From JADFNO01 sp965369945 (GTDB lineage: Bacteria; Planctomycetota; Phycisphaerae; Phycisphaerales; SM1A02), in NCBI GenBank assembly GCA_965369945.1, contig CBDUST010000031.1:1-25176 (forward strand): DNA of 25,176 nt, in the 5' to 3' direction. This document shows, piece by piece, positions 1 to 8,348 of this stretch (its first letter is position 1; the number at the start of each line of letters is the position of its first letter). The translations under genes and the position numbers were made by a program. The notes under the pieces are model-generated. The model did no database searches. It had not been told where the DNA came from and saw only the letters and a program-made list of their open reading frames with translations.

Positions 1-250
1 TCGTAGAGTGCTGTGTGCTCTGCGGCAGCAACACTCCGGCCACACACATCACGCTTCGCGATGATGTGTGGCACCCGTTCTCCATTTCCGCCAGTGATTA
101 TGCTCTCAGACTCGCCGGGTGCCACACAGCATCTCGTAGAGTGCTGTGTGCTCTGCGGCAGCAACACTCCGGCCACACACATCACGCTGCGCGATGATGT
201 GTGGCACCCATTCTCCATTTCCGCCAGTGGTCACGCTCCCGGACTCACCT
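1..250. repeat. 133-bp tandem repeat, two copies, with hairpins
   Basis: The sequence starting TCGTAGAGTGCTGTGTGCTC at position 1 recurs at position 134, giving a period of 133 bp. The copies are nearly identical for about 95 bases (one clear change near 55/188, another near 91/224), then decay, and similarity is lost near 250. Copy one may begin before the window edge. Each unit carries an imperfect inverted repeat (CCACACACATCA against GATGATGTGTGG). The junction forms a strong hairpin at 123-150: CACACAGCA, one unpaired T, CTC, loop GTA, GAG, TGCTGTGTG. No convincing gene lies here; the short frames that stay open reflect the repeat. Hairpin-rich intergenic repeats of this kind are common in planctomycetes and may be REP-like, which is inference. 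Confidence 0.85.
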
Positions 251-289
251 ATTTGGCTCCCTCAACGGATGACCCGCGAAATTCACCGC

Positions 290-307
290 AGGACTCTCGA
301 GAGTCCT
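290..307. promoter_or_regulatory. 18-bp perfect palindrome upstream of NHL gene
   Basis: AGGACTCTC is followed directly by GAGAGTCCT, a perfect two-fold symmetric site without a spacer. It lies about 170-190 bases before the start of the NHL-repeat gene. It is not followed by a T-run, so it does not look like a terminator. A dimeric regulator site is possible but is not shown by the sequence. The rest of 250-469 holds nothing I can recognise. Confidence 0.35.
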
Positions 308-478
308 CAATTCCCTCGCAAGGATAGTCAGTTCAGCATTGAGGTTGTCCCTAGGCGTGCTAAGTGCTTCCGGGGCTGCTGAGGTAAGATGCACAGCTCT
401 GAAGAAGTGCTGCGTAGCCCGCAAGAATCGCGCAGTGCCCGCCGTGTTTCGTGACTGTCGACGCAAGAGGTGACTGAC

Positions 479-1489
479 TTGTCTCTCAGCAACATTCAAC
501 AGCTGCCCGCTCTCTTGGCTACAGCCTTCTTTGCCGTGATCGTTGCTGCAACGGTGCAAGCTCATCCCGCATCTGGGATCGTGGTCGACAAGTCCGGGGT
601 GATCTACTTCGTCTTCGGACCATCACATCGCATTTGGAAGGTTGATACAGACGGCCAGGCGGCTGCGCTCGTTACCGGAGGCTTGGATCAGGATTTCCGC
701 GTGCCGCATCATTTGATAATTGACGCCAAGGGCCAACTCTACACAGCAAGTGACGCTGGAAGTTTCGTTTGGCGGATCGCCCCCGATGGAACGTTGACGC
801 AGATCTATCCACCGGACGGATCACAGCAGCACAGCAGCGTCGGTCTTGGCGGCGATCCGTTCACACTCACGAGTGATGGTCGGATCATCGCCGTTATTTC
901 CTCAATGCAACACATGGAAAGTCGGATCGTGAGTATCACCCTCGATGGAAAGGTCATGCCGCTGGCCGGCGGCCGAGTCGGCTTTGCCGATGGTGAAGGG
1001 AAGGACGCTCGCTTCGGCGATCTGCACGGCTCCAGCTTTGCGTTCAGTAGCGATGGTCATCTGTACCTGACAGATGACGGTCGGCGAATTCGGCGCGTCA
1101 CGCCGCAAGGTGTTGTGACCACGCTCGCCGGATGCGCGGAGCGTGGATTTAAGGATGGTCGCAGCGATGAGGCTAAGTTTCAGTATGTCACAGGCTTGGT
1201 CACATTGCCGGACGGATCGATCATCGTCGCCGATACCAATGCGCACCGTATACGCCGGATTGGGATTGACGCAATGGTGACAACGATCGCGGGAACAGGG
1301 GAGCGTGGCCAGGAAGACGGGCCGGGATCGCAAGCCACGTTTGACCGGTCCGTTGGGCTCGCGATCGGTCAAGAGCATGACTTGTTCGTTCTGGAGTACA
1401 CCCGCCTCGACAATCACGAAGCCGTGCGAATTCGTCGCCTCGATGTAAACAACGTGGTGACAACGTACGCTCGGATCGACAACCCATAA
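479..1489 (+). CDS. Exported NHL-repeat beta-propeller protein
   Basis: The product of about 336 residues has an N-terminal hydrophobic segment (LLATAFFAVIVAATVQA) that looks like a signal peptide. Blades follow, each with a pattern like DGxIYFVF...HRIWKVDTDG, and in the second half LAGxxxxGFxDGxGxxARF and VADTNAHRIRRI, which is the classic NHL repeat signature. NHL propellers usually act as binding platforms, and some planctomycete members are secreted; no catalytic site is evident. The first available start is GTG at 470, but a strong ribosome-binding sequence AGAGGTGA overlaps it and sits 5-6 bases before the in-frame TTG at 479, so TTG is preferred. The gene stands alone: the next one starts 53 bases on, with no visible functional link. 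The fold call is fairly sure; the role is unknown. Confidence 0.85.
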   Translation: MSLSNIQQLPALLATAFFAVIVAATVQAHPASGIVVDKSGVIYFVFGPSHRIWKVDTDGQAAALVTGGLDQDFRVPHHLIIDAKGQLYTASDAGSFVWRIAPDGTLTQIYPPDGSQQHSSVGLGGDPFTLTSDGRIIAVISSMQHMESRIVSITLDGKVMPLAGGRVGFADGEGKDARFGDLHGSSFAFSSDGHLYLTDDGRRIRRVTPQGVVTTLAGCAERGFKDGRSDEAKFQYVTGLVTLPDGSIIVADTNAHRIRRIGIDAMVTTIAGTGERGQEDGPGSQATFDRSVGLAIGQEHDLFVLEYTRLDNHEAVRIRRLDVNNVVTTYARIDNP

Positions 1490-1542
1490 TCGCGAGCATC
1501 CGTCATCTAAGCGATTATCTGTGATATTGATAGAATCGCCTC

Positions 1543-2952
1543 ATGGCCGGCCACGATACTTCTCAAGACAACACCGACTTCGTTTCATACACCCTCGCAA
1601 AATGGGCGGGTGAACTCACCTACGACAAGCTCTCAGTGCAGGCGATCCACAGCGCCAAGCTGTACCTGTTTGATAGCTTCGGCTGCGCGCTGGGTGGTTC
1701 ACAACAGCACGATGTCAAGATCGCGTTGGATCATCTCAAGCAGATGGGTGGTGCGCCGACTTGTACTTGTCTGGTTGACGGATTCAAGATGAATCCCGTC
1801 GACGCGGCGTTTATCAACTCGCTGATGATCCGCGCGATGGACTACAACGATATCTACTGGAAGCAGGATCCGTCGCACCCCAGCGACATCATCCCCGCAG
1901 CGCTTTCGATCTGTGAAATGAACGGACTGAGCGGGCAGGACCTCATCCTCGGCACGATCATCGGGCACGAATTGGAGATGCGATTCTGTGAGGCGGGAAT
2001 TCCGGGTATTCGCGAATACGGCTGGCATCATGCGACCCTCACCGCGTTTGTGTCGCCGGTTGTGGCGGGGCGGTTGCTTGGCCTTGCACCTAAGCAGATT
2101 CAACACGCCATCGGCATCAGCGCTTCACATTCGTGTAGTTTGGGAGCGGTCACGGCTGGGAAGTTGACCAATATGAAAAATACCGTCGATCCGATGGCCA
2201 CACGATCAGGCGTCGAAGCAGCGCTGCTTGCCGCACGCGGCTACTCCGGCCCCGAGCACGTCATCGACGGCAAGGAAGGACTCACCCACGTCTTCGGCCA
2301 CGAATGGGATCTCGCCAAACTTACTAATGAACTTCCCAACTCACCGACCGATCATTACAAGATTCTCGATTGTTCGATGAAATCGTTTCCCATCGAAGCA
2401 CTTTCGCATGCGCCGCTCACCGCGATGATGAAGATCGTAAAAGAACATGCAATAAATGCCGACGATGTGACTGAGATCAAAGTTGAAGTGATCGCGCGCG
2501 CCGCGGACATCCTTGGCGACCCGGCGAAATATCGTCCCACGAGCAAGGAGACCGCCGATCATTCGCTGCCATATTCACTGGCGGTCGGTTTGGCGGACGG
2601 CATGGTTACGCCCTTGCAGTTCAAACAAGAGCGCATTGACGATCCGGCGTTGATCCCCATCATGGACAAGATCAAAGTCGTGCCCAACGATGAGTTTGAG
2701 GCGCTGTTCCCCGAGTTTCAGCCGAGCCGGGTGACGATTACGCTCAGCAGCGGCACGCAGTATCAAGAGCGCGTGGATGTCCCCAAGGGCGACCCGCGCG
2801 ATCCGATGACCGAAGACGAGATCGCGGTGAAGTTCAATGCGCTGGGCAAGGACGTGGTGGGGGAGGAGCGTTGCAACGACTTGCGCGCGTTGATTATGGC
2901 CATTGAGGGTGAGCCAAACCTCGATAGGTTCCTTCACTCAATGACAACGTAG
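1543..2952 (+). CDS. MmgE/PrpD family protein (2-methylcitrate dehydratase-like)
   Basis: The 469-residue product has the length and layout of the MmgE/PrpD superfamily, which includes 2-methylcitrate dehydratase (PrpD) and cis-aconitate decarboxylase. Visible hallmarks are the start (FVSYTLAKWAGELTYDKL...KLYLFDSFGCALGG), the conserved IRAMDYNDIYW segment near residue 100, the GHELEMRFCEAG region, GWHHATLTAFVSPVVAGRLLGL near residue 165-190, and MKSFPIEALSHAPL around residue 280. It is cytosolic, with no signal peptide. No prpB, prpC or acn neighbour is present, so involvement in the methylcitrate cycle is not supported by context, and the substrate could be another hydroxy-acid or dehydratase substrate. 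There is no obvious Shine-Dalgarno before the ATG. A hairpin terminator follows. Confidence 0.9.
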   Translation: MAGHDTSQDNTDFVSYTLAKWAGELTYDKLSVQAIHSAKLYLFDSFGCALGGSQQHDVKIALDHLKQMGGAPTCTCLVDGFKMNPVDAAFINSLMIRAMDYNDIYWKQDPSHPSDIIPAALSICEMNGLSGQDLILGTIIGHELEMRFCEAGIPGIREYGWHHATLTAFVSPVVAGRLLGLAPKQIQHAIGISASHSCSLGAVTAGKLTNMKNTVDPMATRSGVEAALLAARGYSGPEHVIDGKEGLTHVFGHEWDLAKLTNELPNSPTDHYKILDCSMKSFPIEALSHAPLTAMMKIVKEHAINADDVTEIKVEVIARAADILGDPAKYRPTSKETADHSLPYSLAVGLADGMVTPLQFKQERIDDPALIPIMDKIKVVPNDEFEALFPEFQPSRVTITLSSGTQYQERVDVPKGDPRDPMTEDEIAVKFNALGKDVVGEERCNDLRALIMAIEGEPNLDRFLHSMTT

Positions 2953-2961
2953 CCCCATTTA

Positions 2962-2990
2962 GCCCCGGGTGAATACACCCCGGGGTCTTT
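2962..2990 (+). terminator. Rho-independent terminator after MmgE/PrpD gene
   Basis: CCCCGGGTG pairs with CACCCCGGGG around an AATA loop (one bulged C), and is followed by TCTTT. It starts 10 bases after the stop codon, which fits an intrinsic terminator, though the T-run is short. Confidence 0.65.
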
Positions 2991-3071
2991 GGCGCTAATC
3001 GCGCATGAACCAATCGCCAACGGCTCTCGTATACGCTGATATAGAACCACTCACCCACTGGTGCTCGCGCC

Positions 3072-3617
3072 ATGAGAAACGATGACAACGACGCGCAACA
3101 GGAGGTTTGGCGGCCAACCTGGGTCAAACCGGTGGCAGCTCTGCTCGGATTGGCCAGCGCTGCATCCGTGATAGTTGTGGGAATCTCTGGCGCGTTGGTA
3201 ATTCTTGCCATATGCCAAGTCCTGACGTCCGCTCTTAGTGGTACGTTTCACCTCTACGATCTTGTCCTCGCGATCGGCGTCACAGCCTATTTCGCCAGTT
3301 TCAGTCTCTACTTTTCCGGAATACACCGCAACGTTTGTGCAGTAATTGTCCCACTGTTCTCCTTAGCCTTGGTTGCCCTGAGTGTACTCACTTATTCCGG
3401 CCAACTGGCGGGAATCGGCCTTATCTTCATTATCGTCATCCTGGTATCACATATAGCTGCGCTAACGACGAAGAATCTCGGCAAGATGACGGGCCATTTG
3501 CGGTCTCGGACACGATGGTTTCGCCTCCATCTAAACAATCAGCAATGTCCGTACTGCTTGTATAATCTCCGCAACCTCCCCGAGCCACGCTGCCCCGAAT
3601 GTGGTGAAACGTGGTGA
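3072..3617 (+). CDS. Four-helix membrane protein with C-terminal zinc ribbon
   Basis: The 181-residue product has four hydrophobic segments (about residues 17-48, 60-80, 88-110 and 115-135). These are followed by a basic stretch and a C-terminal zinc-ribbon motif: CPYC, then YNLRNLPEPRCPECG. Two CxxC pairs separated by about 14 residues would bind one zinc ion on the cytosolic side. Small membrane proteins with this LPxxRCPECG knuckle are a recurrent planctomycete type; their function is not known to me. The ATG has no clear ribosome-binding site. A second protein of the same general kind is at 10717-11436. The domain call is sure, the role unknown. Confidence 0.8.
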   Translation: MRNDDNDAQQEVWRPTWVKPVAALLGLASAASVIVVGISGALVILAICQVLTSALSGTFHLYDLVLAIGVTAYFASFSLYFSGIHRNVCAVIVPLFSLALVALSVLTYSGQLAGIGLIFIIVILVSHIAALTTKNLGKMTGHLRSRTRWFRLHLNNQQCPYCLYNLRNLPEPRCPECGETW

Positions 3618-3779
3618 CGATCGCGCGGTCCGGAGGCCCGCCGCTAAACGGTGTGGTTGCGCTATGGATGGCTTCGTGTATTTGGAAGAATCCGGGGGTT
3701 ACCACCCGCGGCTATCTCGCAGCCTTAATGCCTCGATGCCATGCTGCCTTGATGCCATCGGCCGCTATACTCCGCACCT

Positions 3780-4694
3780 ATGTCGTTGATCGTCACCGGA
3801 ACCATTGGGATCGACACCGTCCATACGCCGACGGGCAGCGCTGAGGGCGTGCCCGGCGGGTCGTGTGCCTACTTTGCGGCAGCGGCGTCGTTTTACACGC
3901 CGGTGCGCATCGTTGCTGCGGTCGGCGGGGATTGGCCCGAGGAACATCGCACGATCCTCGAATCTTTCGACAACGTTTGTTTAGCCGGACTCGAGACGCG
4001 GCCCGACTCAAAAACCTTCGCTTGGGGCGGACGCTATCTCGATGACATGAATCAGCGCGAGACGTTGTACACCCACCTCGGCGTCGTCGAAGAGGATCCG
4101 CCCGCCGTTCCCGAGAAGTATCGAGACAGCGAGTACATCTTTCTGGCCAACACGCATCCGGGGGTGCAGGCTCAATTGCTCAGTCACTTCCCCGATCGCA
4201 GACTCGCGGTCGCTGACACGATGGACCTTTGGATCAACATCGCCCGTTCCGAACTCGTATCACTCTTGGGGCAACTCGACGGTCTGGCGCTGAATTACGA
4301 AGAAGCTGAGCAACTTACCGATACCCGAAATCCCGTCACCGCCGCCCGCGAGATTCTCGAGATGGGCCCGACCTTCGTGACGGTTAAAAAAGGCGAGCAC
4401 GGGGCGATACTCGTACATCAAGACGGCGTCGCGGTCCTGCCGGCGTACCCGGCCGAGCTTGAGCACGTCGTCGATCCCACCGGAGCGGGCGACAGCTTTG
4501 CCGGCGGATTCATGGGATATCTCGCCTCGACCGGGAAAACCGACTTCCGATCGATCCAAACTGCACTCGCCTGGGGAACAGTGATCGCCAGTTTCACGAT
4601 TGAGTCATTTGGATTGAACCGTCTTCGCGAGATTACTCGGGCGGATATCCATGATCGAATGCGCAAATTCCAAGCTGCGGCGAGGGTGGGTTAG
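3780..4694 (+). CDS. PfkB-family carbohydrate kinase
   Basis: The 304-residue product matches the ribokinase/PfkB superfamily. The N-terminal GxxxIDxV-like strand (GTIGIDTVHTPTG) is followed by the substrate-side GGSCAYFAAAASFY segment around residue 27. The C-terminal signature DPTGAGDSFAGGFMGYL lies around residues 230-247 and contains the anion hole (GAGD) and the catalytic aspartate. ATP-dependent phosphorylation of a sugar or nucleoside hydroxyl is expected, but the substrate cannot be read from the sequence. The closest general type is the ribokinase-like sugar kinases of bacteria, which often start directly with MSLIVTGTIG. The enzyme is cytosolic. The 162 bases before it hold no gene. 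No transporter or isomerase neighbour gives a pathway. Confidence 0.9.
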   Translation: MSLIVTGTIGIDTVHTPTGSAEGVPGGSCAYFAAAASFYTPVRIVAAVGGDWPEEHRTILESFDNVCLAGLETRPDSKTFAWGGRYLDDMNQRETLYTHLGVVEEDPPAVPEKYRDSEYIFLANTHPGVQAQLLSHFPDRRLAVADTMDLWINIARSELVSLLGQLDGLALNYEEAEQLTDTRNPVTAAREILEMGPTFVTVKKGEHGAILVHQDGVAVLPAYPAELEHVVDPTGAGDSFAGGFMGYLASTGKTDFRSIQTALAWGTVIASFTIESFGLNRLREITRADIHDRMRKFQAAARVG

Positions 4695-4832
4695 ACTCGC
4701 AGCGTGTCTGTTCGACAGCGGCCTGGCTAAAGTCGCATCAGAACATCGCTGCCAGGGAAAGTAGTCGCTAGAATCAGGATCGGCCTCGCCGCGATCGGTT
4801 GAGGCTCAATGATTTCTCTTGGAGATGTTGCA

Positions 4833-6185
4833 ATGAAGGACCTACGCCCCTTCCTGCTGGCCGGATTGTGTTGCGGTTGCCTGGGCCAGGTAAAACCTCC
4901 CGGTGAGGCACAAGTCGAGCAAGTCATCGCGGCGGTTTCGCCGCAGCATCTGCGCGCGACCATCGATCGACTCGCAGCGTTCGGCACCCGCCATACGCTT
5001 TCCGATACAACCTCCGATGACCGAGGCATTGGTGCAGCCCGACGTTGGCTGCGCGATCAACTGCAAGCGATCGCTGAATCCTCCGGTCGGGATGACATCA
5101 CCGTTCAGCTCATGCGCCATGCGCAGCCGCCATCGCGCCGCGTCCCCGACGGAACCGAGATCGTCAATGTTGTGATGATCATCCCGGGGGTGATGCCGGA
5201 GGCAACGGATCGGATGTACGTTGTGCTGGGTCATTACGATTCACGAAATGGCGACGGCATGGATGCTGAGGGAGACGCGCCGGGCGCAGACGACGACGGC
5301 TCCGGAACTGCGGCGGTGCTCGAATTGGCCCGCGTCTTCGCGGATCGACCATGCGATGCAACAACGGTATTCCTCATGACCGCGGGCGAAGAGCAAGGTC
5401 TGTACGGCGCACAGTGGTTCGCCAAGACCGCCGTCGATGAGGGTTGGAACATTCAGGCGGCGCTGAGTAACGACATCATCGGCGACCCGTCCGGACCGAA
5501 TGGCCGCGAAGATCGTGAACGTGTGCGCGTGTTCAGCCAATCCATCCCGCGCAACGCCGACGAGGGTACACTTCGCCGGATCAGTATGCTCGGCGCTGAG
5601 AACGATTCGCCTTCACGACAGCTCGCAAGGTACATCCACGACATCGCCCAGCGATACGATACGGCCGTAAAACCCTGGCTCATCAACCGGACCGATCGAT
5701 TCCTCCGTGGCGGCGACCATACCTCGTTCAACAACGCCGGCTTTACGGCCGTGCGCTTCAGTGAGGTCTACGAAACCTACGATCGGCAGCATCAGAACAT
5801 CCGAGACGTGGACGGTCAGCCGTATGGCGACGTCCCCCGATTCGTCGATGCCGATTACCTGGCCAACGTCGCGCGACTCAACGGCGCCGCGTTGTACAGT
5901 TTGGCCAATGCGCCCTCGACGCCAAAGAACGTTCGGCTCATCACGAGTCGTCTCGCCAACGACACGACCATCCGATGGGACTCCAGCCCGGAGCCTGACG
6001 TTGCCGGCTATGAAGTCGTCTATCGCGACACAACAAGTCATCTGTGGCAACACGTCATCGATGTCGGCAACACCAACGAATACACGATCGATCTTTCCAA
6101 AGACAATTGGTTCTTCGGCGTTCGCGCATACGACTCCGACGGGCACCGTTCGCCCGTGCAGTTCGCCGGCGCCGGTCGAGAATAA
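4833..6185 (+). CDS. M28-family zinc aminopeptidase, exported, with C-terminal Fn3-like domain
   Basis: The product is about 450 residues long. After a hydrophobic, Cys-rich N-terminus (LRPFLLAGLCCGCLG, signal peptide or possible weak lipobox) comes a peptidase core with the M28 metal ligands in order: GHYDS (His), GADDDGSG (Asp), AGEEQGLYG (catalytic Glu and ligand Glu), SNDIIGD (Asp) and GGDHTSFNNAGF (His). The last 90 or so residues (PKNVRLITSR...TIRWDSSPEPDVAGYEVVYR) read as a fibronectin type III-like domain. Hydrolysis of N-terminal residues from peptides outside the cytoplasm is expected. Two in-frame starts are possible: ATG 4809 (GAGG upstream) and ATG 4833 (GGAG about 8 bases upstream). 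The second gives the better signal peptide. The S9 peptidase gene follows after 15 bases, so co-transcription is likely. Confidence 0.9.
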   Translation: MKDLRPFLLAGLCCGCLGQVKPPGEAQVEQVIAAVSPQHLRATIDRLAAFGTRHTLSDTTSDDRGIGAARRWLRDQLQAIAESSGRDDITVQLMRHAQPPSRRVPDGTEIVNVVMIIPGVMPEATDRMYVVLGHYDSRNGDGMDAEGDAPGADDDGSGTAAVLELARVFADRPCDATTVFLMTAGEEQGLYGAQWFAKTAVDEGWNIQAALSNDIIGDPSGPNGREDRERVRVFSQSIPRNADEGTLRRISMLGAENDSPSRQLARYIHDIAQRYDTAVKPWLINRTDRFLRGGDHTSFNNAGFTAVRFSEVYETYDRQHQNIRDVDGQPYGDVPRFVDADYLANVARLNGAALYSLANAPSTPKNVRLITSRLANDTTIRWDSSPEPDVAGYEVVYRDTTSHLWQHVIDVGNTNEYTIDLSKDNWFFGVRAYDSDGHRSPVQFAGAGRE

Positions 6186-6200
6186 GGAAGAGTTGCACCA

Positions 6201-8339
6201 ATGAGAATGACTTGCCTAATCGCTTCGGTGACGATCGCTCTGACGATTGCTGCGCCGATCACGGCTCAGGATCGCTTCGAGACGCTGCCCGGCTATGACC
6301 GGTACAAACTCGTCACCGATTCGATGAACAAACTCGTCACCGATTCGATGAACAAACTCGTCACCGGCGGGCGTATCAGTCGCATCAACTGGAACGATGA
6401 ACTCCCGCTGCTGGAGTTTGTCCGCGACGACGTGAAGTATGAACTTGACCTTGAGACGCTCGTGCTATCGGAACGGGAGGTCGAGGTGGACAACGGTGGC
6501 GACGGAGCGAGCACGCCGCGCCGACGCACGCGCGGGCCGGGCCGTGGCCGCCAGCAAGATCACGAGACTTCGCCGGACGAGAACTACATTGCCCGTTGCG
6601 TCGATTGGAATGTCGTTATCGACCGAGCCGACGAGGATGATCCTCAGCGGATCACGGTGACCACCGACGGTACCCGCAAACGCCGCTTCGGTAAGGCGAG
6701 TTGGGTGTATGGCGAAGAACTCTCGCAGAACTCCGCTATGTGGTGGTCGCCCGACTCGACCAAGCTCGCCTTTTACGAACTCGATGAGACGGACGTGAAG
6801 GATTTCTATCTCACGACCAAGCTTACGGACTGGCGCACCGACCTCGCGAAGGAAGGTTACCCCAAAGCCGGCGAGCCGAACCCGATCGCCAAGCTCTGGA
6901 TTTACGATGTTCCCAGCGGCGAAATGACGGCGGTCCAGATCGGCAACGATCCCGAGCAATACGTTTATCAAGTGCGATTCTCGCCCGATGGATCGTTGTT
7001 GCTCTTTAATCGAACCAACCGGCACCAGAATGTCCTTCAACTCGTCGCCGCAGACGTTGAGACTGGCACGAGTCGCGTCATCGTCACCGAAACCCAACGC
7101 ACATGGCAGCGAAACCGTCCCTACATCAAATTCCTCGATGATGGTCAACGCTTCATCTGGCAGACCGAGAAGACCGGTTGGCTCCAGTACGAGTTGCGGA
7201 ACCTCGATGGAAGTCTGGTTTGCAGTTTGACCCGCGGCGATTACCCCGCCGCTGGAATCCTCGACATTGATGAAGAATCCGGCGTCATGTACTACATGGC
7301 ATACAGCGACGATCATCCGCTCAACGCACAATTGCACCGCGTAGGACTTGACGGCAAGGGACAGACGCGCCTCACGGGCGAACCGATGAATCATCGCGTC
7401 TGGCTCTCGCCCGATCACAAATACTTCGTTACGACCTACGAAACTGCCGAGATTCCGCCTACAAGCGCGCTCTATTCGATCGAAGGCGAATGGCTCGCAA
7501 CCCTCGGCGAATCCAACGCCAGCCGCCTCGATGAATTCGGACTCACCGCGCCGGAGCTGTTTACGTGCAAGGCTAACGACGGTGTGACCGATCTGTACGG
7601 GCTCCTCTACAAACCCTCGAACTTCGATCCACGCCGAACCTATCCGTTGATCATCGACGTATACGGCGGCCCGCAATCACAGCGCGTTCGCAATCGCTTC
7701 CGCGCTGCGAATGCCTACTGTGAATTTGGATTCCTGATTGCGGTAATCGACAACCGTGGAACACCTGGGCGCGGCAAAGCCTTCGAGGAAGCGGTCTACA
7801 TGAATCTGGGAATCGTTGATATGGCGGACCAGGTGGCCGGCGTACGCTTCCTCACACAGCGCTCGTATATCGACGCCGAGCGAGTCGGGATCTTCGGCCA
7901 TTCCTACGGCGGGTATATGGCAGCACTGGCCATCGTCAAGCAACCGGATGTCTTCCACGTTGCCGTCGCTTCGGCGCCGGTCACCGATTGGCGCAACTAC
8001 GACACGATCTACACCGAGCGCTATATGCGCACGCCAGCTGAGAACCCGGACGGATACGAGCAGGGATCATGCCTCACCTTCGCCGACCAACTCACCGGGA
8101 AGCTGCTGCTCATGCACGGCATGCTGGATGACAACGTCCATCCATCTAACTCCTGGCAGCTCATCGACAAGCTACAGCACGCCGGCAAATCTTTCTCGAT
8201 GATGTTCTTCCCCAATTACGCGCACGGCATTCGCGGGCCGGCCAACGCCATTCGATGGGAATTCCTCTATGACCATCTTGTCGGCGACCGTACAAGTGCA
8301 AGCTCTGCGGGAAAGTCGGCGCCCGGTGAAGCAGACTAA
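6201..8339 (+). CDS. S9B dipeptidyl-peptidase-IV-like serine peptidase, exported
   Basis: The 712-residue product has a signal peptide (MTCLIASVTIALTIAAPITAQ), an N-terminal eight-bladed-propeller-type region (WWSPDSTKLAFYELDE, VRFSPDGSLLLFNR, and similar blades) and a C-terminal alpha/beta hydrolase domain. Catalytic residues are visible: Ser568 in GHSYGGYMA, Asp643/644 in GMLDDNVHPSNSW, and His675 in NYAHGI. The double-Glu-type region WVYGEELSQNSAMWWSPD matches the S9B substrate N-terminus pocket, supporting release of N-terminal dipeptides from peptides. Two oddities: a 24-bp tandem repeat just after the signal peptide makes KLVTDSMN two and a half times, and an Arg/Gly-rich insert (about residues 100-120) has low complexity. 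It lies in a run with the M28 peptidase and a sulfotransferase. Confidence 0.95.
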   Translation: MRMTCLIASVTIALTIAAPITAQDRFETLPGYDRYKLVTDSMNKLVTDSMNKLVTGGRISRINWNDELPLLEFVRDDVKYELDLETLVLSEREVEVDNGGDGASTPRRRTRGPGRGRQQDHETSPDENYIARCVDWNVVIDRADEDDPQRITVTTDGTRKRRFGKASWVYGEELSQNSAMWWSPDSTKLAFYELDETDVKDFYLTTKLTDWRTDLAKEGYPKAGEPNPIAKLWIYDVPSGEMTAVQIGNDPEQYVYQVRFSPDGSLLLFNRTNRHQNVLQLVAADVETGTSRVIVTETQRTWQRNRPYIKFLDDGQRFIWQTEKTGWLQYELRNLDGSLVCSLTRGDYPAAGILDIDEESGVMYYMAYSDDHPLNAQLHRVGLDGKGQTRLTGEPMNHRVWLSPDHKYFVTTYETAEIPPTSALYSIEGEWLATLGESNASRLDEFGLTAPELFTCKANDGVTDLYGLLYKPSNFDPRRTYPLIIDVYGGPQSQRVRNRFRAANAYCEFGFLIAVIDNRGTPGRGKAFEEAVYMNLGIVDMADQVAGVRFLTQRSYIDAERVGIFGHSYGGYMAALAIVKQPDVFHVAVASAPVTDWRNYDTIYTERYMRTPAENPDGYEQGSCLTFADQLTGKLLLMHGMLDDNVHPSNSWQLIDKLQHAGKSFSMMFFPNYAHGIRGPANAIRWEFLYDHLVGDRTSASSAGKSAPGEAD
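6306..6365 (+). repeat. 24-bp in-frame tandem repeat, 2.5 copies
   Basis: Units 6306-6329 and 6330-6353 are identical, and a 12-base partial third copy follows. The unit encodes KLVTDSMN, so copy-number change would alter the protein by eight residues without shifting the frame. It lies between the signal peptide and the mature peptidase. Confidence 0.95.
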
Positions 8340-8348
8340 GCACTGATC

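Noticed and set aside
1..250. CRISPR array
   Set aside because: Units are 133 bp with nearly the whole unit repeated. There are no short repeats with unique spacers, and no cas genes.
6465..7676. 403-codon open frame on the minus strand inside the S9B peptidase gene
   Set aside because: It is antisense to a protein with clear catalytic motifs and signal peptide. Long antisense frames are expected at this GC content, and its translation shows no recognisable domain.
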